Shown piece after piece: positions 24,201-38,200 of a stretch of DNA of 64,000 nucleotides. The DNA is from Mansonella perstans (Eukaryota; Nematoda; Chromadorea; Rhabditida; Onchocercidae): NCBI GenBank assembly GCA_037074765.1, contig JBAMDO010000048.1, positions 310,001-374,000 of the forward strand. The letters are read 5' to 3'. A model generated the notes under the pieces. The model saw only the letters and a program-made list of their open reading frames with translations, was not told the DNA's origin and did not search any database. The first letter of the stretch is position 1. Each line of letters begins with the position of its first letter. Made by a program: the position numbers and the translations under genes.

Positions 24201-25927
24201 CTTGGACAAGATGGTGTACAATATCTTGAACGGGTGAGAATTTGTAATAAGCAGTAACATGAAAATCTCATAATTTTTACCTGATAACATATAATGAGCA
24301 TCATGATGGTCCCCGAGTTCGTCACTTGATACATTGCAGTACAAACCTGAATGATGAAGCTATTTTAGACCATTTTTATTGCTTCACTTCTTTGCAGTTC
24401 ATCGACGAAAGGATAGCAGCGCTGAACTCTGGAGCACCAATTGATGATGAATTTGAAAAAGAGATTCGCTTTAACGAAATGAAATCATCGAAGGCATCAT
24501 TGGTATGTGCAAACTTTAGATTTTCGAAAAATCTCATCATCTCGTCATTTTCTGTTCCCAAACTGCATTACGTTATTTTGATCCTGACTGATTTTAAGTT
24601 TAAAATTATTGCAGAATCATCCGGAAATGTTTCAGAATGCAGTAACTTCTGTAAGATTTTTTATCAGTACTGCTATTGTAATTGTTGTGACTGTTTCATG
24701 TGTGATTTTTGCTTATATGACTGATTAAATCTAAAGGAGGAACAGAAAGGAAGTGTTCACCAATCACCGTTGTTCATATTGCCAAATGCCCATGAAAGAC
24801 AACGGCTGCAAACATATTTTTCGCTTTTGATTCCTGGCAGTTTTTTTTGCCACTTCAGGAAATGAATTCCTGGATATGAGTCATAGACCAATGTCTATGT
24901 CATGATCCTCCTGAATCCATCCTCTCTTTCTTTTTAAAACTGCTGATACTTCACTGCCTTTCCAATTATTCATTGTTTGTATATGGAAGATGTTTCACTG
25001 TCACTTTATGCTTTAATTCAGGTTCGAGAAAATGCAAATGATGTGATTGGTTTATTGAAGGATAAGGTTCACTCCATTGCTGTAAGTTTCTACTTTCTTA
25101 ATTCCTGTAACAAATGTTTCTTTTAAATGTCCTCTTGTTAGAGGTCGAGTTAGGTGGCAGTTTTAGTTGGAAGGGATTTGATTTAGTTTGAAATTGAAGT
25201 TGATTTGAAGAGTGACAGTTTTAATTTGAAATCTTGAAGAGTTTTTAGCTAAAAGAGCGCTTAGGCCGTTTAACTACAAAGGAAATTCGACGGGTCTCTT
25301 CCAGGAAATCACATCCATTTTACGATGACGGGACAGTTTCACTCGACAAAGAGCAATGGATGACAGAAAATAAGGTGGAGCTTGATGGTGAGGTGTGGTT
25401 TTAATATGTTCAAATTTAGTAAAGTTTGAATGGCAAATAATCTCTGACAAAATTTAGCATAGGTACTTCTGGCAAAATTTATTAGTTTTTTTGGCTTTAT
25501 TAAGATTTTTTCATCTTAATAGTCAGCTGAACAGGGCAGTTTGACACTGAATTTGCAGAAACTCATTGTGAAGCTGATCATTTCATTACTTTACTTGGTA
25601 ATCAGTCAGTTGTGGCAGGGCCAAAATAAAAGTTTATTTTAGACGAAATCGTCATCGGCAGTTGAAGAGACAGCTGATCTAATCGATCTTAGTGATAATT
25701 TATTACCGTCAAAATCGAATCATAAGGCTATCGGGCCATCACAGTCCTGTACTTCGGGAAGAGCAACAACAACAAGTTTAACAGAACCTGTAGATACTTC
25801 CCTACATCATCTCTCACTGCAATTTCCGAATTTTGATCCTTTCGCATCGCTATCAGCAACCACTTCCTCCCCACCAAGTCCGGTCAATTGCAGCGTTCCC
25901 AGAGACCGTTGGCAACGTTTTGATTGA
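21223..25927 (+). CDS. rme-4: DENN-domain protein, connecdenn/DENND1 type (rme-4-like), 15 exons, about 575 aa
   Basis: Guanine-exchange factor for RAB35-type GTPases in clathrin endocytosis and recycling. Exons: 21223-21236, 21396-21551, 21924-22040, 22331-22400, 22529-22618, 22918-23033, 23129-23278, 23502-23547, 23745-23923, 24074-24233, 24398-24502, 24615-24650, 25022-25081, 25249-25392, 25643-25927. The order is uDENN (FDVFCEVG...FSFPCGVDDYD...FVLTDE), cDENN (KERRILFTSPKLSQLSSCIF, LYPMHWQNLFIPVLP, MAPMPYLIGVPK), then dDENN (ARSFLRTNVFLFGGYH, FIDERIAALNSG). All match DENND1A-C in order. The 95-residue last exon is unstructured and carries DLIDL (about 493-497, clathrin-box-like) and NFDPF (about 544-548, AP-2 appendage DPF motif), as in connecdenns. 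The 14-nt first exon (MSRN, splitting R) was chosen because it alone supplies an ATG in phase. Confidence 0.92.
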
Positions 25928-27480
25928 TCCTCTAGTAATTTTTTTTTTCGTGCAGTAAGGGATTTTACTGTTTTACTTACCGCTTCATATCTCATACAGA
26001 AGATTATATCCATTTTTGGGATGGGATGGGATATTATCCCAATCGAATTAAATACTGTGTCAGTAATTCAGCACTTTACTTGTGAAATCTCGAATATCTT
26101 TTTTTGTAATTATTTATTTCATCATCTTTCCCGTCTAATTTTCATTGTTTCCAAAACAATTTTCCATTTATATATTTCTTATTTTCATAAATCTCAGCAC
26201 ACAAACAATAGTGTTGGTGTTCAGGCATATATAATTGTTAGGCCTTTCTAGAATGAAATTGTTTAATAGATGATGTTTGTAAAACGAATAAAAATTCTTG
26301 GTTAATAGGTTATATTTCATATAAAAAAGAAAACAGTTTGCGAAGTTATGGCTTATTTAGTGGGATATGTGCTGGAGCAGCTCCTCATTTTTCAACCCTT
26401 AAGTTTGATGTCCTAGGTAATTTGTCTGCTCAAAACCAACCAAATTTCTTTTCTCTGACAAAAAAGCGACCTACTACTTTAAACTAGTCTAGCTTAATTG
26501 CCTTCAGAAAGTCCAAGTGGTCGAACAATTAAATATCGGAAAAGAACGGCATCAGTAAAACGCTGTCCACAAGACTATTTGAAGAGCAGTGGGTGTATTG
26601 GTAAAAACACAAGGCAAAAACACAAAAGCATCTAATATTACACATGAATACACACGAAACTGGGACAATAGCACACTGGAGGTTATGCGGGAAGAATACA
26701 TCAATCAACAAAAATTCGTAGATGGTAACAATGAACCGATCGATTAACCATTTCCATCAAAGAAAAAAATTTTTAATTTTACTAAAAAGAGTTAATACAC
26801 GTTATTCGCATACCGATATTAACTGTTTACGGAATGGAAGAGAGAAAGTTGAAGTGATTTCCTATCCTCCATTATGTCTTCGCATGGCAAATGCAAGTAT
26901 TAGCAGAAAATGAATTCAAAATAAAATATCATTCTCGCATATGATATATATTGGAAAGGACCGGAAATATCCTCAAAAACTTTATCAAAGCTGTTTTCAT
27001 GAAAAACTTCTTTAAATACGAGGAACTAGTACGTTTAAGGTGTCAAATTTTGGATTAACGAGGGGTCGTCGAACTTACAAGCCTTATGAATGTTGATTAA
27101 TTTTCGTATTAAAAATAGCAATGAAGAGAATTGTGGAATGGTTACAAAACTGAACTGAGATCTCTGAACTTCAAACAAAATGACTGTGCATCCCGAAAAT
27201 CGTCAAGAAAAACGGGTGAAATAAAATGATGGAAACATCCCTTGCTATTTATCTCAGAGTATACAAAATGACCAATAAATTTGGTCATTCATTATCCTAT
27301 CATAATCTCCGTTTAACAAGATTTTACAAATATAAAATTATCGTATATTTTGGACTTTTAAGATGATGTAGGATTACTGCACATAAAATTACAAAATTTG
27401 CACGAATATGTATGCTTAAAGAAAAAATTCTAACCTGAAATAGTATATCTTTGAAATTGGTTAAACTACTGTGAAACAAA
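25928..27480. other. Intergenic gap between convergent genes
   Basis: About 1.5 kb between the + DENN gene and the - RhoGAP gene. It should hold both 3' UTRs. No coding segment that I can support. Confidence 0.45.
26287..26292 (+). terminator. Poly(A) signal, DENN gene
   Basis: AATAAA 360 bases after the DENN stop codon, followed by AT-rich sequence. A good candidate 3' end. Confidence 0.4.
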
Positions 27481-27674
27481 CTAGTGCCTGATAAATGTTA
27501 ACGGACTAATAAGATTAACGTTTAATGTGAAGATCCAGCTAGCTAAAAGATTGAAACAATGGAGGAAAATTGTCTGTACATATCTTGCATCAAAATACTG
27601 AGTTAATTCAGCGCTAAATTTCAATGACTCTTCGTTGACTAAATGAATCAATGGTGATGTGTAGTTGAAGTTAT
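27481..27674 (-). other. Duplicated RhoGAP exon, possible alternative last exon (63 aa + stop)
   Basis: Read on the minus strand, a TTTTTTGTAG acceptor is followed by a 64-codon open frame to TAG. Its start (DNFNYTSPLI) nearly repeats the start of the genuine RhoGAP exon at 28937-28790 (DNFSYTSPLL). DNA similarity covers the acceptor and about the first 40 bases, then fades; the copy also has the same 2-nt leading phase. It therefore can be spliced in phase from exon 9 (29500-29364), skipping exons 10 and 11, giving a protein of about 510 aa with no proline-rich tail. It could equally be a decayed duplicate; the remaining frame is hydrophobic and shows no domain. Confidence 0.5.
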
Positions 27675-27839
27675 CTACAAAAAATATATCAAAGAAGTTA
27701 AAAGAAGTTAATCAAGAAATTCAGTTTCAAATTTTAATCACAGGATTGTCCGCAAGGAAAAATAGCTTGTTAGTCTACTACAGTTAACATATGCATACGG
27801 AAAGTGCGAAAAAAGTGAGGATAAAAAAATCAAACAAAA

Positions 27840-30800
27840 CTAAAGCTTAGTGATCTCGTTTGGTTTGTTTAAATCGATTATTGATTTCGGTTTATAAGGC
27901 AAAGGCGGTTTAGGTAATGTATTATAACTCTCGGCTCCTGATAATGTCTCAGCATGATGATGATAAGCATCAGTATCTAAATGTACCACAGTACGATTGT
28001 CTTTTGTACAAGCAACTGGAACAGGTGAATTGCGACAAATCTCAGTTGAATTTCGGTTTTGCAGTATATCAGGATGCGATATTTTAGCAACCTCCTGTGA
28101 GCTTTCGTGCTCCATCGAATCAACAATAGATGTTTGAAATCCTTCGTCTGGTGTAGACGATCGCCCCACATTACGTGGTGGCGGTGGACGTGATGGCCGG
28201 CCTGGTTCGTGATATGAACGAGTCATTTGTTGTTGGCAAGCAAAATTATCGCATATTTCAACATTGGTTGTACAACCATACTCAGTCATCGAATCACTGG
28301 ATGCAACTGATGGACTTTTGCTAATAATACTATTCAAATTTTCTAAACTAAACGACATCTCTTCCACGCTGTCATTGCAAAGATTCGAATGATTAGTTGC
28401 ACAATTAATGTTATTATCACAATTTGAATAACCCACAACAGGTGGCGGTGGTGCTGGCCACTTCGGACGACCACGCAATGTAGAAGAAGCTGATGATGGC
28501 TGCAATGTTTGTTGCAGTACTGAGGCTGTGTTGCGCAACTGGACTGAATTCTTGCAGGAATTGCTAAAAATTTAGATATGTCATACTTGAAACAACGGTA
28601 AAATTCCAATTCCAAAATAAGTCCTTTAATTTTTGGAGAAGTTTTATAAATATTTCAAATTCAGAGAAAAGAAGAAAAGAAAGGAGATACTCTAAACTTA
28701 TTATAAAAACGGAACCAAGAAGCGGACTACCAAAGTTTATGGTGAAAGCTATATCTTAACGATAGTCCTAATTCCAAACTGAAGCTTACCTGGTGCTTTG
28801 TGTATGACGAAGACCAATATGTTGCTGGCCTTGCATACCACGTGCAACCACACGATCTCCATTGCCAAAGCTATTTGTTACATCGAATTTTCGCTGCAGA
28901 TATGAATCAAGCAGTGGTGATGTGTAACTGAAGTTATCTACAAATATAAATTTCACGTAAGAAGTGAGGAGGAGAATGAATAAATAAAATATAGCTGACA
29001 TTTTAAGAGTATTCATGCTTCATATAAAACACAGCATTATCGTCTAAAAGCTTGACGTAAGAGCTTCACAATCCTTTTGATAGTACTAATTCGTTGGAAA
29101 CTATTTCAACTATAAATTAGGAGATAGAATTAGAAAGCATTAGTAATTAGTAATCATGTATGCCACGCTTTTATAAAGACCGATTTCGAAGAGTTTATAA
29201 TTCCAAAGAATTGTTTCAAATTTAAACAAATAGTGTTCAGGGTTTCAAGACAACAAATGATTCTCTGTTGCTACATTTTAAAAAACGAGTGAAACAACCA
29301 GCTGAAAAATCATTATGCCAATACAAGTAATTAAGGAAACCGAAAAATCTGTCCAAAAATTACGGTTCGGGAAGAAAAAGTCAGCATTGGCTATTAATGT
29401 TTCCACCAACTTTGAACCAAGTATATTCTCCGATTCCGTACCATTGCCAGCATCAATCAAATTCGGGCCGAAAACAATCGATAAATTGCCTATACTCATT
29501 CTGCAAGAATGATGAGTTTAAATTCTTTACTCTTATCAAATATGAATTTTTCAACCGTTTACTATATAATTTATATATACATTAATAAATATGAAAGAAA
29601 TTACTTAGTATGTTCCTCATAATCCAATATCAGTTGCAGAAATTTGATTAAATATGCAAGATTGTATCGATTTGCTTCTGGCATCAGTGGAAGAAGTCGA
29701 TGCATTGCTTCCTTCCGGTAATTCGGGTCTCGCCTTAAAATATATGCATGAAAACAAAAATTAGTTGCAAAACACGAGTGTTGTTAGGGTTCAAAGTAAA
29801 GCTATTCATAAATGAATACAAGAATTATGTATTCTGGCATTGTAAGAGCACAAAAAGGAATCTGACAATATTTTCCAGCAGCTCATGAAACCAATGATTG
29901 TTTACACAAACAACAACTTACTTGGCAATGAAAACCCACTCTGAATGAAGAGCATGTGTCATTAATGGTTCAGGAAGTTCACGAAGATAACATTTTAGGA
30001 CTGAACAAACTGAATGAGGATCATTGATATATTCAGCAATTTCTAAAGAACTATCATTTATTTGATGTGCATCAAATGCTGCTTTGAGGCGTTTAATCCG
30101 ATTGTTGTTGCCGCTGACTCGAAAAAGGCCCTATAAATAACGGATTATTGGATTTTTAATTCTTGCATGTATAAATGAATTAAGAATGTATCACGAATGC
30201 TTCTTAAGTGAAACTACAATCATCTAGGCCTTAAGAAAAAATACAATGTCCATATTAAAATTAGGAATTAAGAAACCTTCTCTTGGAAACCCTGGTATTT
30301 CAGAATAGAACAACACACTTCAAGAACCAAAGCCACTGAACGATTAGAACAACGTAAATGATCTTCGAGATGACAACCAAAGACAGGGCGATTGGGATAC
30401 GAAGCTAAAAAATATGAACTCTAATAAAAACCGGTAATGAAGATATGAAAATTATAGAATAAGTCATTTCCAAGACAATACGAAAGAACCTGCTGTCAAT
30501 TACTCACTCAAGGTATAGTAATAAATTTGTTGGTTATAGATAGAGTTTTCTGTGAAGCTAACAAGAATCAAATGTGCATGGAATTTCGAAGAGAGTTCAT
30601 CGACAGCTCAGCAAGGTAGTCCTTTTTTAATTTCATATAACTGCTTACCGATTTTTCTATCAATTTCAGGTAAGATGTTTTCGAGTTTCTGTAACGCTGT
30701 CCGATGATATTCCATTTGTGCAGTGATCAGTTCTTTATAAATACCAGCAATTTCAGCTTCCCTTGACAACAGTATGAAAATATCCGTAAAAATGTTGTCC

Positions 30801-32188
30801 TGAACGCAGAAAACAACAATATTTCAGTAGCTTATTCAACAAAATATTTCAAAGATTATTAAACAAATGTATCCCATATAGATAAATCAACCTTATAAGA
30901 TTCTAATTTAAGTTGTAATGCATCATATTCATCCTGGATTTCCTGCGCCTTTGACCCGTCATGATTTCCTTGTTTACGTTTTCTGCTAACTTCAACATCA
31001 ACAACTGTACGCGTTAATTTTTCTTTCGCTTTTGATAGTGCTTTGTCATCGTCCATATACTTCCCAAAAGCATCCAGAACGCTACAACATGACTAATCTG
31101 TAAGACGACATCAATGTACGTGTCTTGATGATATCACTGTCATCCATACTGTGCGTAACTGGTTATATCAACATCCTATAAGAACCTTTTCTCAATTAAC
31201 TGATCTGTCAGGACCCGTTCTTCAAGAATTACACCCATAGCATCGCCATAAAGCTTCAGTGTATCGGCAAGAACAGATGGCTGCGAACGCGGATAAACAT
31301 TTTCCAACTCTTTCGCGTCCATAAGCAGCTGTTGCCAAAGACCAAATTCATCTAATCGTCTCTACAAAAGACTAATAATACTTTCTGATAGCATACCATA
31401 TCATTAGCATATCATTAACTTTCAATTCAATAAGTAAATAAAAAAATTTTGAAGTCTTCCTGGTGAAAGGGTTCCTTATCCTGTAGTTTCGTGGCAGAAA
31501 CAACAACAAAATGAAAATTTAGAAAGGAAAAGCACTTAATATCAACAAAATCAATAAATTTTTCAATGAGGAATAACACAGCTTTCGGTGCTCAGAATTT
31601 TAAAAAGATAAGTCAGAAGTTCCCAAGAGAGTTATCATACCTTCCGCTTATCAACAGCCTCCTCCCTGTTAACACTTCTTATACAATTTTGCAAATTTTG
31701 GCGAGTGTTTTTTATTGCCGAAATAATTTTTTGGTTTCTTTGTTCAACATGACTTATACTTTGCAGTTCGTCTTTTTTCTCAGATCTGAAAGCAATTTTT
31801 TCAACAAAGGATGATTGAAATCAATGATAATAGTTTGAATTTATCACACTGCACACTGTATAAAATTTTTTCGATTATTCAAGCTTTTCCTTACTTTGAG
31901 AGGAAAAATGTTACTTTGAGGTTCTGGCTAAGATCTACTCACTGTTAGAAATGGTAATAACTTCCTATTAATTTTTATCTTCAAAAGATATGTACTGAAA
32001 GAAAAATTGGAAAAAGTCAAGCTTAGAGATCTCCAATTATATTCAATGGTAGTAAATAGCGATTAATAAAAATAATATATGTTTTTCATACAGAAATGCG
32101 AAAGATAAACATACAATCCCACAGATTGCTGCAAATTTTCTTGCATACGACGAGCTCGTCGTTGTAAACCCTCCCGCATCTTCTCCAT
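27840..32188 (-). CDS. BAR-RhoGAP protein (ARHGAP17/44/SH3BP1 family), 11 exons, about 736 aa
   Basis: Rho-family GTPase activator with a membrane-bending BAR domain. Exons in order: 32188-32115, 31785-31641, 31361-31186, 31081-30892, 30799-30649, 30404-30277, 30130-29922, 29733-29605, 29500-29364, 28937-28790, 28563-27840. The phase is intact and the total is divisible by three. Residues 1-245 are charged helices of the BAR type (start MEKMREGLQRRARRMQENLQ; ALSKAKEKLTRTVVDVEV; LITAQMEYHRTALQKLENIL). The RhoGAP domain spans about 247-446: FGCHLEDHL, arginine finger in GLFRVSG (Arg292), SVLKCYLRELPEPLM, NLAYLIKFLQLI, MSIGNLSIVFGPNL. The tail has three SH3-ligand-like runs (KWPAPPPPVVGY, RPSRPPPPRNVG, LPKPPLPYKP). 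Family members link endocytosis and polarity to Rac/Cdc42. The start ATG follows a short purine leader. Confidence 0.9.
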
Positions 32189-35100
32189 CTTCCTTTACTT
32201 TTCAATTCTGTTCATGGAAAATAAAAAGTCCTGAAATATACGAGTTTCAGTACATTTGACAACAGCATTACCGACTCTATGAGACGTTTAAAACATAATA
32301 GAGATAGCGAATATTCCAAATCAATTTGTTGCTCAACATTTATTTCATTTTGGGAATTCGTCCTTAGCGTAATTATGCGTAATTTTTTTTCAGATTTGAC
32401 AGAAGGAATGAATGAATTCGTAACAAAGTTTAAAAATGGTTCCCACTTTAAAGTTTATGAAATGATTTGTTACGAATAACAAAACTGTAGCATCATTTAG
32501 TGAGGGAGGGAAAGTTATTTAACAGTAATTGAATGAGATTAACAAGTATTCAAGATTACAACTGAACAAGAACGGAGGAAATGCTATGTTATGTTGGTCA
32601 CAATGTATGAAGTAGGAAAAAAAGGATAGCAAAATATCAAAAGTACTGTAACATTCTATTCAGGCTTAAAAAGAGTTAGTAAGTAATAACCTAATATCCA
32701 GTGTGCCGCAGCCTGTTTGAGCGTCTCTTCTGGCTTTCATTGTTCAAACGGTTACTTCTACTTAGAATAGTGCAAATCTGGGCAAAAGTAATCATTTCCC
32801 ATATTCGAAAACGTGCATGATAATTTAGAACTCAATATTTATCATGCTGCTACACAATTTCTCATGAGATGTAGCTTTTCATTAAGATCCAGCAGGACCA
32901 AAAGGAGAGCAAGAAATGTCTCGGTGAATTTCCTCGATATTCCATAAGTAGTGGATGGTTGGGTGTTAGTCATCATGTTAGTGTATACCGGGAATGTTCC
33001 AGTAGGTGTTTGTGAACACTTTGTTTTTCGTAGATTCTCACTTGAAGTGTTGCTAAATCTTATGTAGATCGCTTATGTCACATTCAAGATAGCTACTAGT
33101 TAGTGTTAAAATTTGTCGTTTGTTTGTTTAAATTTTCATTAAATATCAATTACAACTTGCTAATTGCTTCTATCACTCCGTCAGTTTAAATAATAATTAT
33201 ATCAGAAGCGCCTATTTCATAGTTGGATTCAGATGACAACACAAGATATGTTGATTCTGGAGCAGTTATAGTTGAAAGTGTGATTAGGGGGACCTCTGTT
33301 TTCTTAGCACACTTCTTGGATCAACGTTTAAATTCTATATATACAGTTTACTATAGCTATATTCTTGTAGATTTTGCCAAGTGGATATTCTATTCCACAA
33401 AAAAAAAAGCAGTATTGCATTTGATAATTTCTAAAATTTGGTCAGAGTTGTTAGGAAATTGTTTGTTAAAAGTGCAAAAAGGGTGAAAACTTAAGTGTAA
33501 AAAAAGAATAAAAAAAGACGTTTTAGAACAGGTAATGAACATGCATGTTATAGTGTGAAATTGCACACTGTTGAATGAATTTAATTTTAAAAACCGAGAC
33601 CTCTTATGACACACAATAGAAAATGTACGGTTGATTGTCTGATAAATAGTTACTTGGTAGCGTTCACTGATAGTTCTTCAAACTTTTAAATGCAGTACTT
33701 CCTGTGTTTGTTGTTGTTGTAATGAGATTGCCACTTTCAAACACCATGTAAATAATCTAATGATAAAATGTGTAGGAATGTATGTAGTAGGTGAAGGGCG
33801 AGAGGATGATTTATAGAATGATCTTTTTTTCTTATGTATCTTTGAAACACTAATTGATCTCCAGAAAGCGTTATCTATCTTTAGAGAAATTGGATAACTT
33901 GTACTATTAAATCATTTTTATCTATATTAGTATATTACATGAAAAAAAAAAAGTTAACACTGGATATTTAATTAATTAGTTAGCATCAATTAATTAGCAT
34001 TAATTAGATATTTAATTAATTAGCACAGGTTCTATCAGGAAAGTAACCAATTATTGCATCCGAATTAGAATAAATAATTGTGTAAATTTAAAATAGAATA
34101 TATATGATGAAGTGATCATATCAATTCGGTAATCAGATGAGTTAATTATCTAAAAATTAGAAATGTTGAGGAAAATAGTGCAATAGTGTGGGTTTGGCAA
34201 TGGACAGAAAAGTGGAAGAAAAGTTGTATCAAGTTAAGTGAAGAATGATTGCAAAGACATAATTGTGAACCAGCTGAGCAAAAAGAGACGCGTCATCATG
34301 CGCTTATATATGCCAACTATTAGCATGTTTTTCATTTGTGAGCCTCTATTAAAAATGAAGTACAACATAGAAGCGATGTTCAATTAATTGATGAAAAAAA
34401 AAGTCATTGTTTTCATTTCATCTTCGTTTAACAAATCAACAAGTTGAATGGTGGATGCATGAATTCATAAAATACTAGGCTAGCTTGAAACATTTTTTTT
34501 GCACTGAAAATTATTAGCAAGAGCACTCAATTAGTAGTACTGTAAAATAAGGTTTCTATCAGGTTCCGAATCAGGTTTTGCCAAGTTATTGTTGTTGCAA
34601 GTTTGGAGGCATGTCGTAGGTTGACGATTATCGAGCAGAATTGTGTGAATGGAATTTCTGCTATGTAGGATAACATGAGTTATGGAGTAAAAATAAACAT
34701 GAGTAAAGTGATGTTAATTGCTTACAATGAGTCTAGTGGCAATGGAAAAAAAGTTCAGACTTTCGATTACTTTCTGTACATGAAGTGGAATTAAAAAATG
34801 AGCAAAGTTAAACAAAACTTCTAGTGTTCGGACATTATTTTGAATCATCACCATGGTTTAATTGATGATGTCTCTTTTGATATACAGTGATAATAGTATA
34901 AGTCTTCGTATCGTTTTATGAGAATTTTTTCAACTGTTATTATTTGTCTTTACTTTAGGCTCACTGAATGATTCAGTTTGAGGTGCAAAGGTACATTTCA
35001 TTTTTTAATGCGTTGTGATTTTTGTTATGTAAGTTTTCAGTTTTTAAAGGAATCAATAAAACATTTAAAATGGCAATGGAGACATAGGTTAGTGTAGTAA

Positions 35101-35222
35101 GATTTTTAATTGATATAATTAATTCGAACTTGTTCTTCATGCGTTGCTTGATCTTTGCACGTCGAGTTAATTTCAGCTTGTTGATGTAAAAATTTTCAGA
35201 TCCAACGATTAGGAACAAATGA
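32189..35222. other. Divergent intergenic region
   Basis: About 3 kb between the RhoGAP start (-) and the PH/PDZ gene start (+), so it should contain both promoters. Contains an AT-only patch of imperfect TTAATTAG repeats at about 33967-34025 and A-runs. An open + frame from 33217 (DSDDNTRYVDSGAVIVESVI) follows an AG and looks somewhat protein-like but has no start codon or partner exon. No supported gene. Confidence 0.45.
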
Positions 35223-38200
35223 ATGAATGAACAACGTGAAATCATAAAAGCAAGCTGGTTACAGCATGTAGTACATAAAAAAGGTGGCACTTTACATCGT
35301 AAAAAGGTAAATCGATTAATATTTTTTCACATTTTTACAAGGGACTAATGCTGCATTATTTTATCCATTACCTATGTCTATTCTAGAAAATTCTGTATGA
35401 AGATGGGAAATGGGTCGTATTATGTGTTCACGATGAACGTATACCGCTTTTGGAATGGTACTTCTCGGAAGAATACATGCATGGGCATAGGTTTGTGATA
35501 TCGAGAAAATTTTTAGTGAACTTCTGCAGAAAACTTCTCATTCTTGTGTTTGCCTCGGATTTTTACATAACAAATAATTTTAGACCTTCGAAAGTAATCG
35601 ATTTATTGGATTCGTCCTTTGTAAGAGTCATTATAAGCGACCCATCCAGGCGCAGTTTTATGATTGGCTTTACGGATTGTTCACGTGACGTCATTGAGCT
35701 TTCTGCTTTGACAGTGTAATGCTCTTTTCCTATATAAAGAAGATTTATGTTAATTATTAAAGCTTTGTTTTTTGTTCCAGATAGTATGGTATATAGAGCT
35801 CGATTTGTACTGAATTGCTTTAATATATAAACCTGATAGACATTAAACTGAAGCGTTAGGTCGTTCCAGAATACCGGACATCGTTCAAGTTTTTAGTCAG
35901 CGTATTTCTGGATTCCAAAACGCATCTAAGACCGAAACTGTTTAAATTCGTTACCGTTAGCGACATTTCCAGAGAAGACTGTGATGACTGGATTCGGTCA
36001 ACAACGTCCGCATTGGTGCGATTAAAATGCCTGGCGGAATCTACAAATCTCTATATTTCGGATACTAATTTTGCATTCGAATCATCAGGAACGACCGAGC
36101 AATTTATTTATGAAGATGCAAGTTTTGATGAAATATGGTTTATAAAAACAGAAATTTAGCACACACCAATGTCTGTGGCTCAAGTAAACGACTAAATTTT
36201 GTTTTGTGTTTTGAATTAACGCGAATTACTTTTCATAACATTTTAAAGTTAGATTATAACTTATAGGATAACTTTAATCTCAATATGAAGTTGATGTTCA
36301 AATTCACTTTTGATGCTTGATAGTTCTTTGTTGTATCCAGCAATAGAAATTGAGAACAGATTGTGTAACTCGATATAAATCGCGATTAGTTTAAGGTACC
36401 TGAAGAACCGGCACCTTCATTGCCAATTTCTGTTCCAAGAAACTCCGATTATGAACGGATCGGATTTTCGTCATTGGAAGCGCAACCATTTGGGATACCA
36501 CCTTTACCTCCTTCGCTGAGTATCGAAGAAAAAAAAGCGAAAGGTCATAGATTGGTGAAAACTCCACCTCCGCTTCCGCCTCGTAATATCTCTTCCTTAA
36601 ATGTTCAGGTTTCCAAAGCTGCTGGGAAGGTTAGTTTTTCGTTGACTTTCGTCGCTTCTTAAATCGAATTTGTCTGATTGCTGTGCTGGAAAGTGATTCC
36701 CTAATTTCAAAAATTTGTCTACTTTTTTATTCAAAGTGCATTTTTCTGTAAAACTTTTAGGTTGCGTTGAATTGTTTTATTACTTAGATAAATTTTTTTA
36801 TCTATCAGTTTCCATGAATGAAATACTCAAATTTTACAGGCACAAGTTTCGCAACACTGTTCAATATATGATAATCCGAAGAATCGTTCGTCCACATCAT
36901 CTGGAGATTCAGCGACTATGAAAGAACGCCCAGGAGATGTTTCAATTGATCCGCAAAATTCTATGTATAGGTTAAGGACTTAATACTATCAATTTTGATT
37001 TCTGTTTCGTAGCTTCGTTTTTTGCAGCTTATAGAGTCTTGTATATTTTGATTTTCTAAATATTACAGCATTCAATAAATGAATGTTTATGTTGAAGAAT
37101 CAAACATGGGGAAATGTTTATTTCAGTTGCATATAGCAAGGTATTAGATCTTCCCTTTCGGTAATTCTTCATTATAACGAGATTAAATAACTTATTAATC
37201 TTGATTAGAAACATCGAATTAGGTGAAATTGAGTCGGTGTCTTCATCTACCAAAATGTACAAATTTGTTTTTTTTCGGAATGTATAGAATTTGATAATAT
37301 GAAAGTATTTAAGATCAAAAATATTTACAGCACTTTGGAGAGAACGATATCGCTGGACGCTGAAATAACAACACGGGTGGGGTTTTGTCCTGAATCAGTA
37401 AAGCGTGGTTATTCTGTTCCAGCTGGAACTTTGAATGTCAGTAGAGGTCACTCACGTCGTATCACTGCAAATGATTCGTTTTCTATCGATTATGACGCAC
37501 CTTCTGGAGCGATTAATCGGATTTCTCCACTCGCAAGCACTGAACTGCAAAAAACCCATTCAGTCTGTGAACAAAACAGCAGTGAAATGTTAACTGAAGG
37601 TCATAACCATTCACAGGTCATCATTAATTGTGGTATTTCAAGTGGTTTGAAAAATTTAACAATGCAACTCATCATGTGCATGCAGCATATTGCTTACGTG
37701 GATTTCGGCGGAAAAGTATGGTCAGTGTTACGATTTCCTCTTCTTGCTCGATTTCCTGACTTTTAAAGGAATTTCGTTGACAGCGATCATAATGTTCGTC
37801 AATCTCAGCTATACTGTTATGCTTTATTCTCAGTAAGGTTAAGCAGAAATTTCGGTTCATTTTCCTGATTTCCATACTGTGTTTCAAATTTCTCCCAGCA
37901 TTAGTATAATTTTCAAATAACTGTGACGCAAATTATTGGTTTATTTAAGGTTTAAAAAAAATTATTGGTTTAAAAAAAAATTTAAGGATAACAGGTTGGA
38001 CTGCAGCAGCGGAAAAGTATTTTACGGGCCAGTTGTTTGTCGGTGATCAACTTGTTCGAATTGCTGATATTGAAATATGCAGTACACAACAAATTCCACT
38101 CATTTTCAGTGCTGCATCAAAACCGGGGTTATCGGTACTTTTGTAAATCACAATATTTCTTATAGCTGATTACTGAAATCATTCTTGTAATGTGAGCCAT

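Noticed and set aside
33217..33486. Open plus-strand frame with a protein-like beginning
   Set aside because: No start codon, no partner exon, and it soon becomes hydrophobic low-complexity sequence; left as intergenic.
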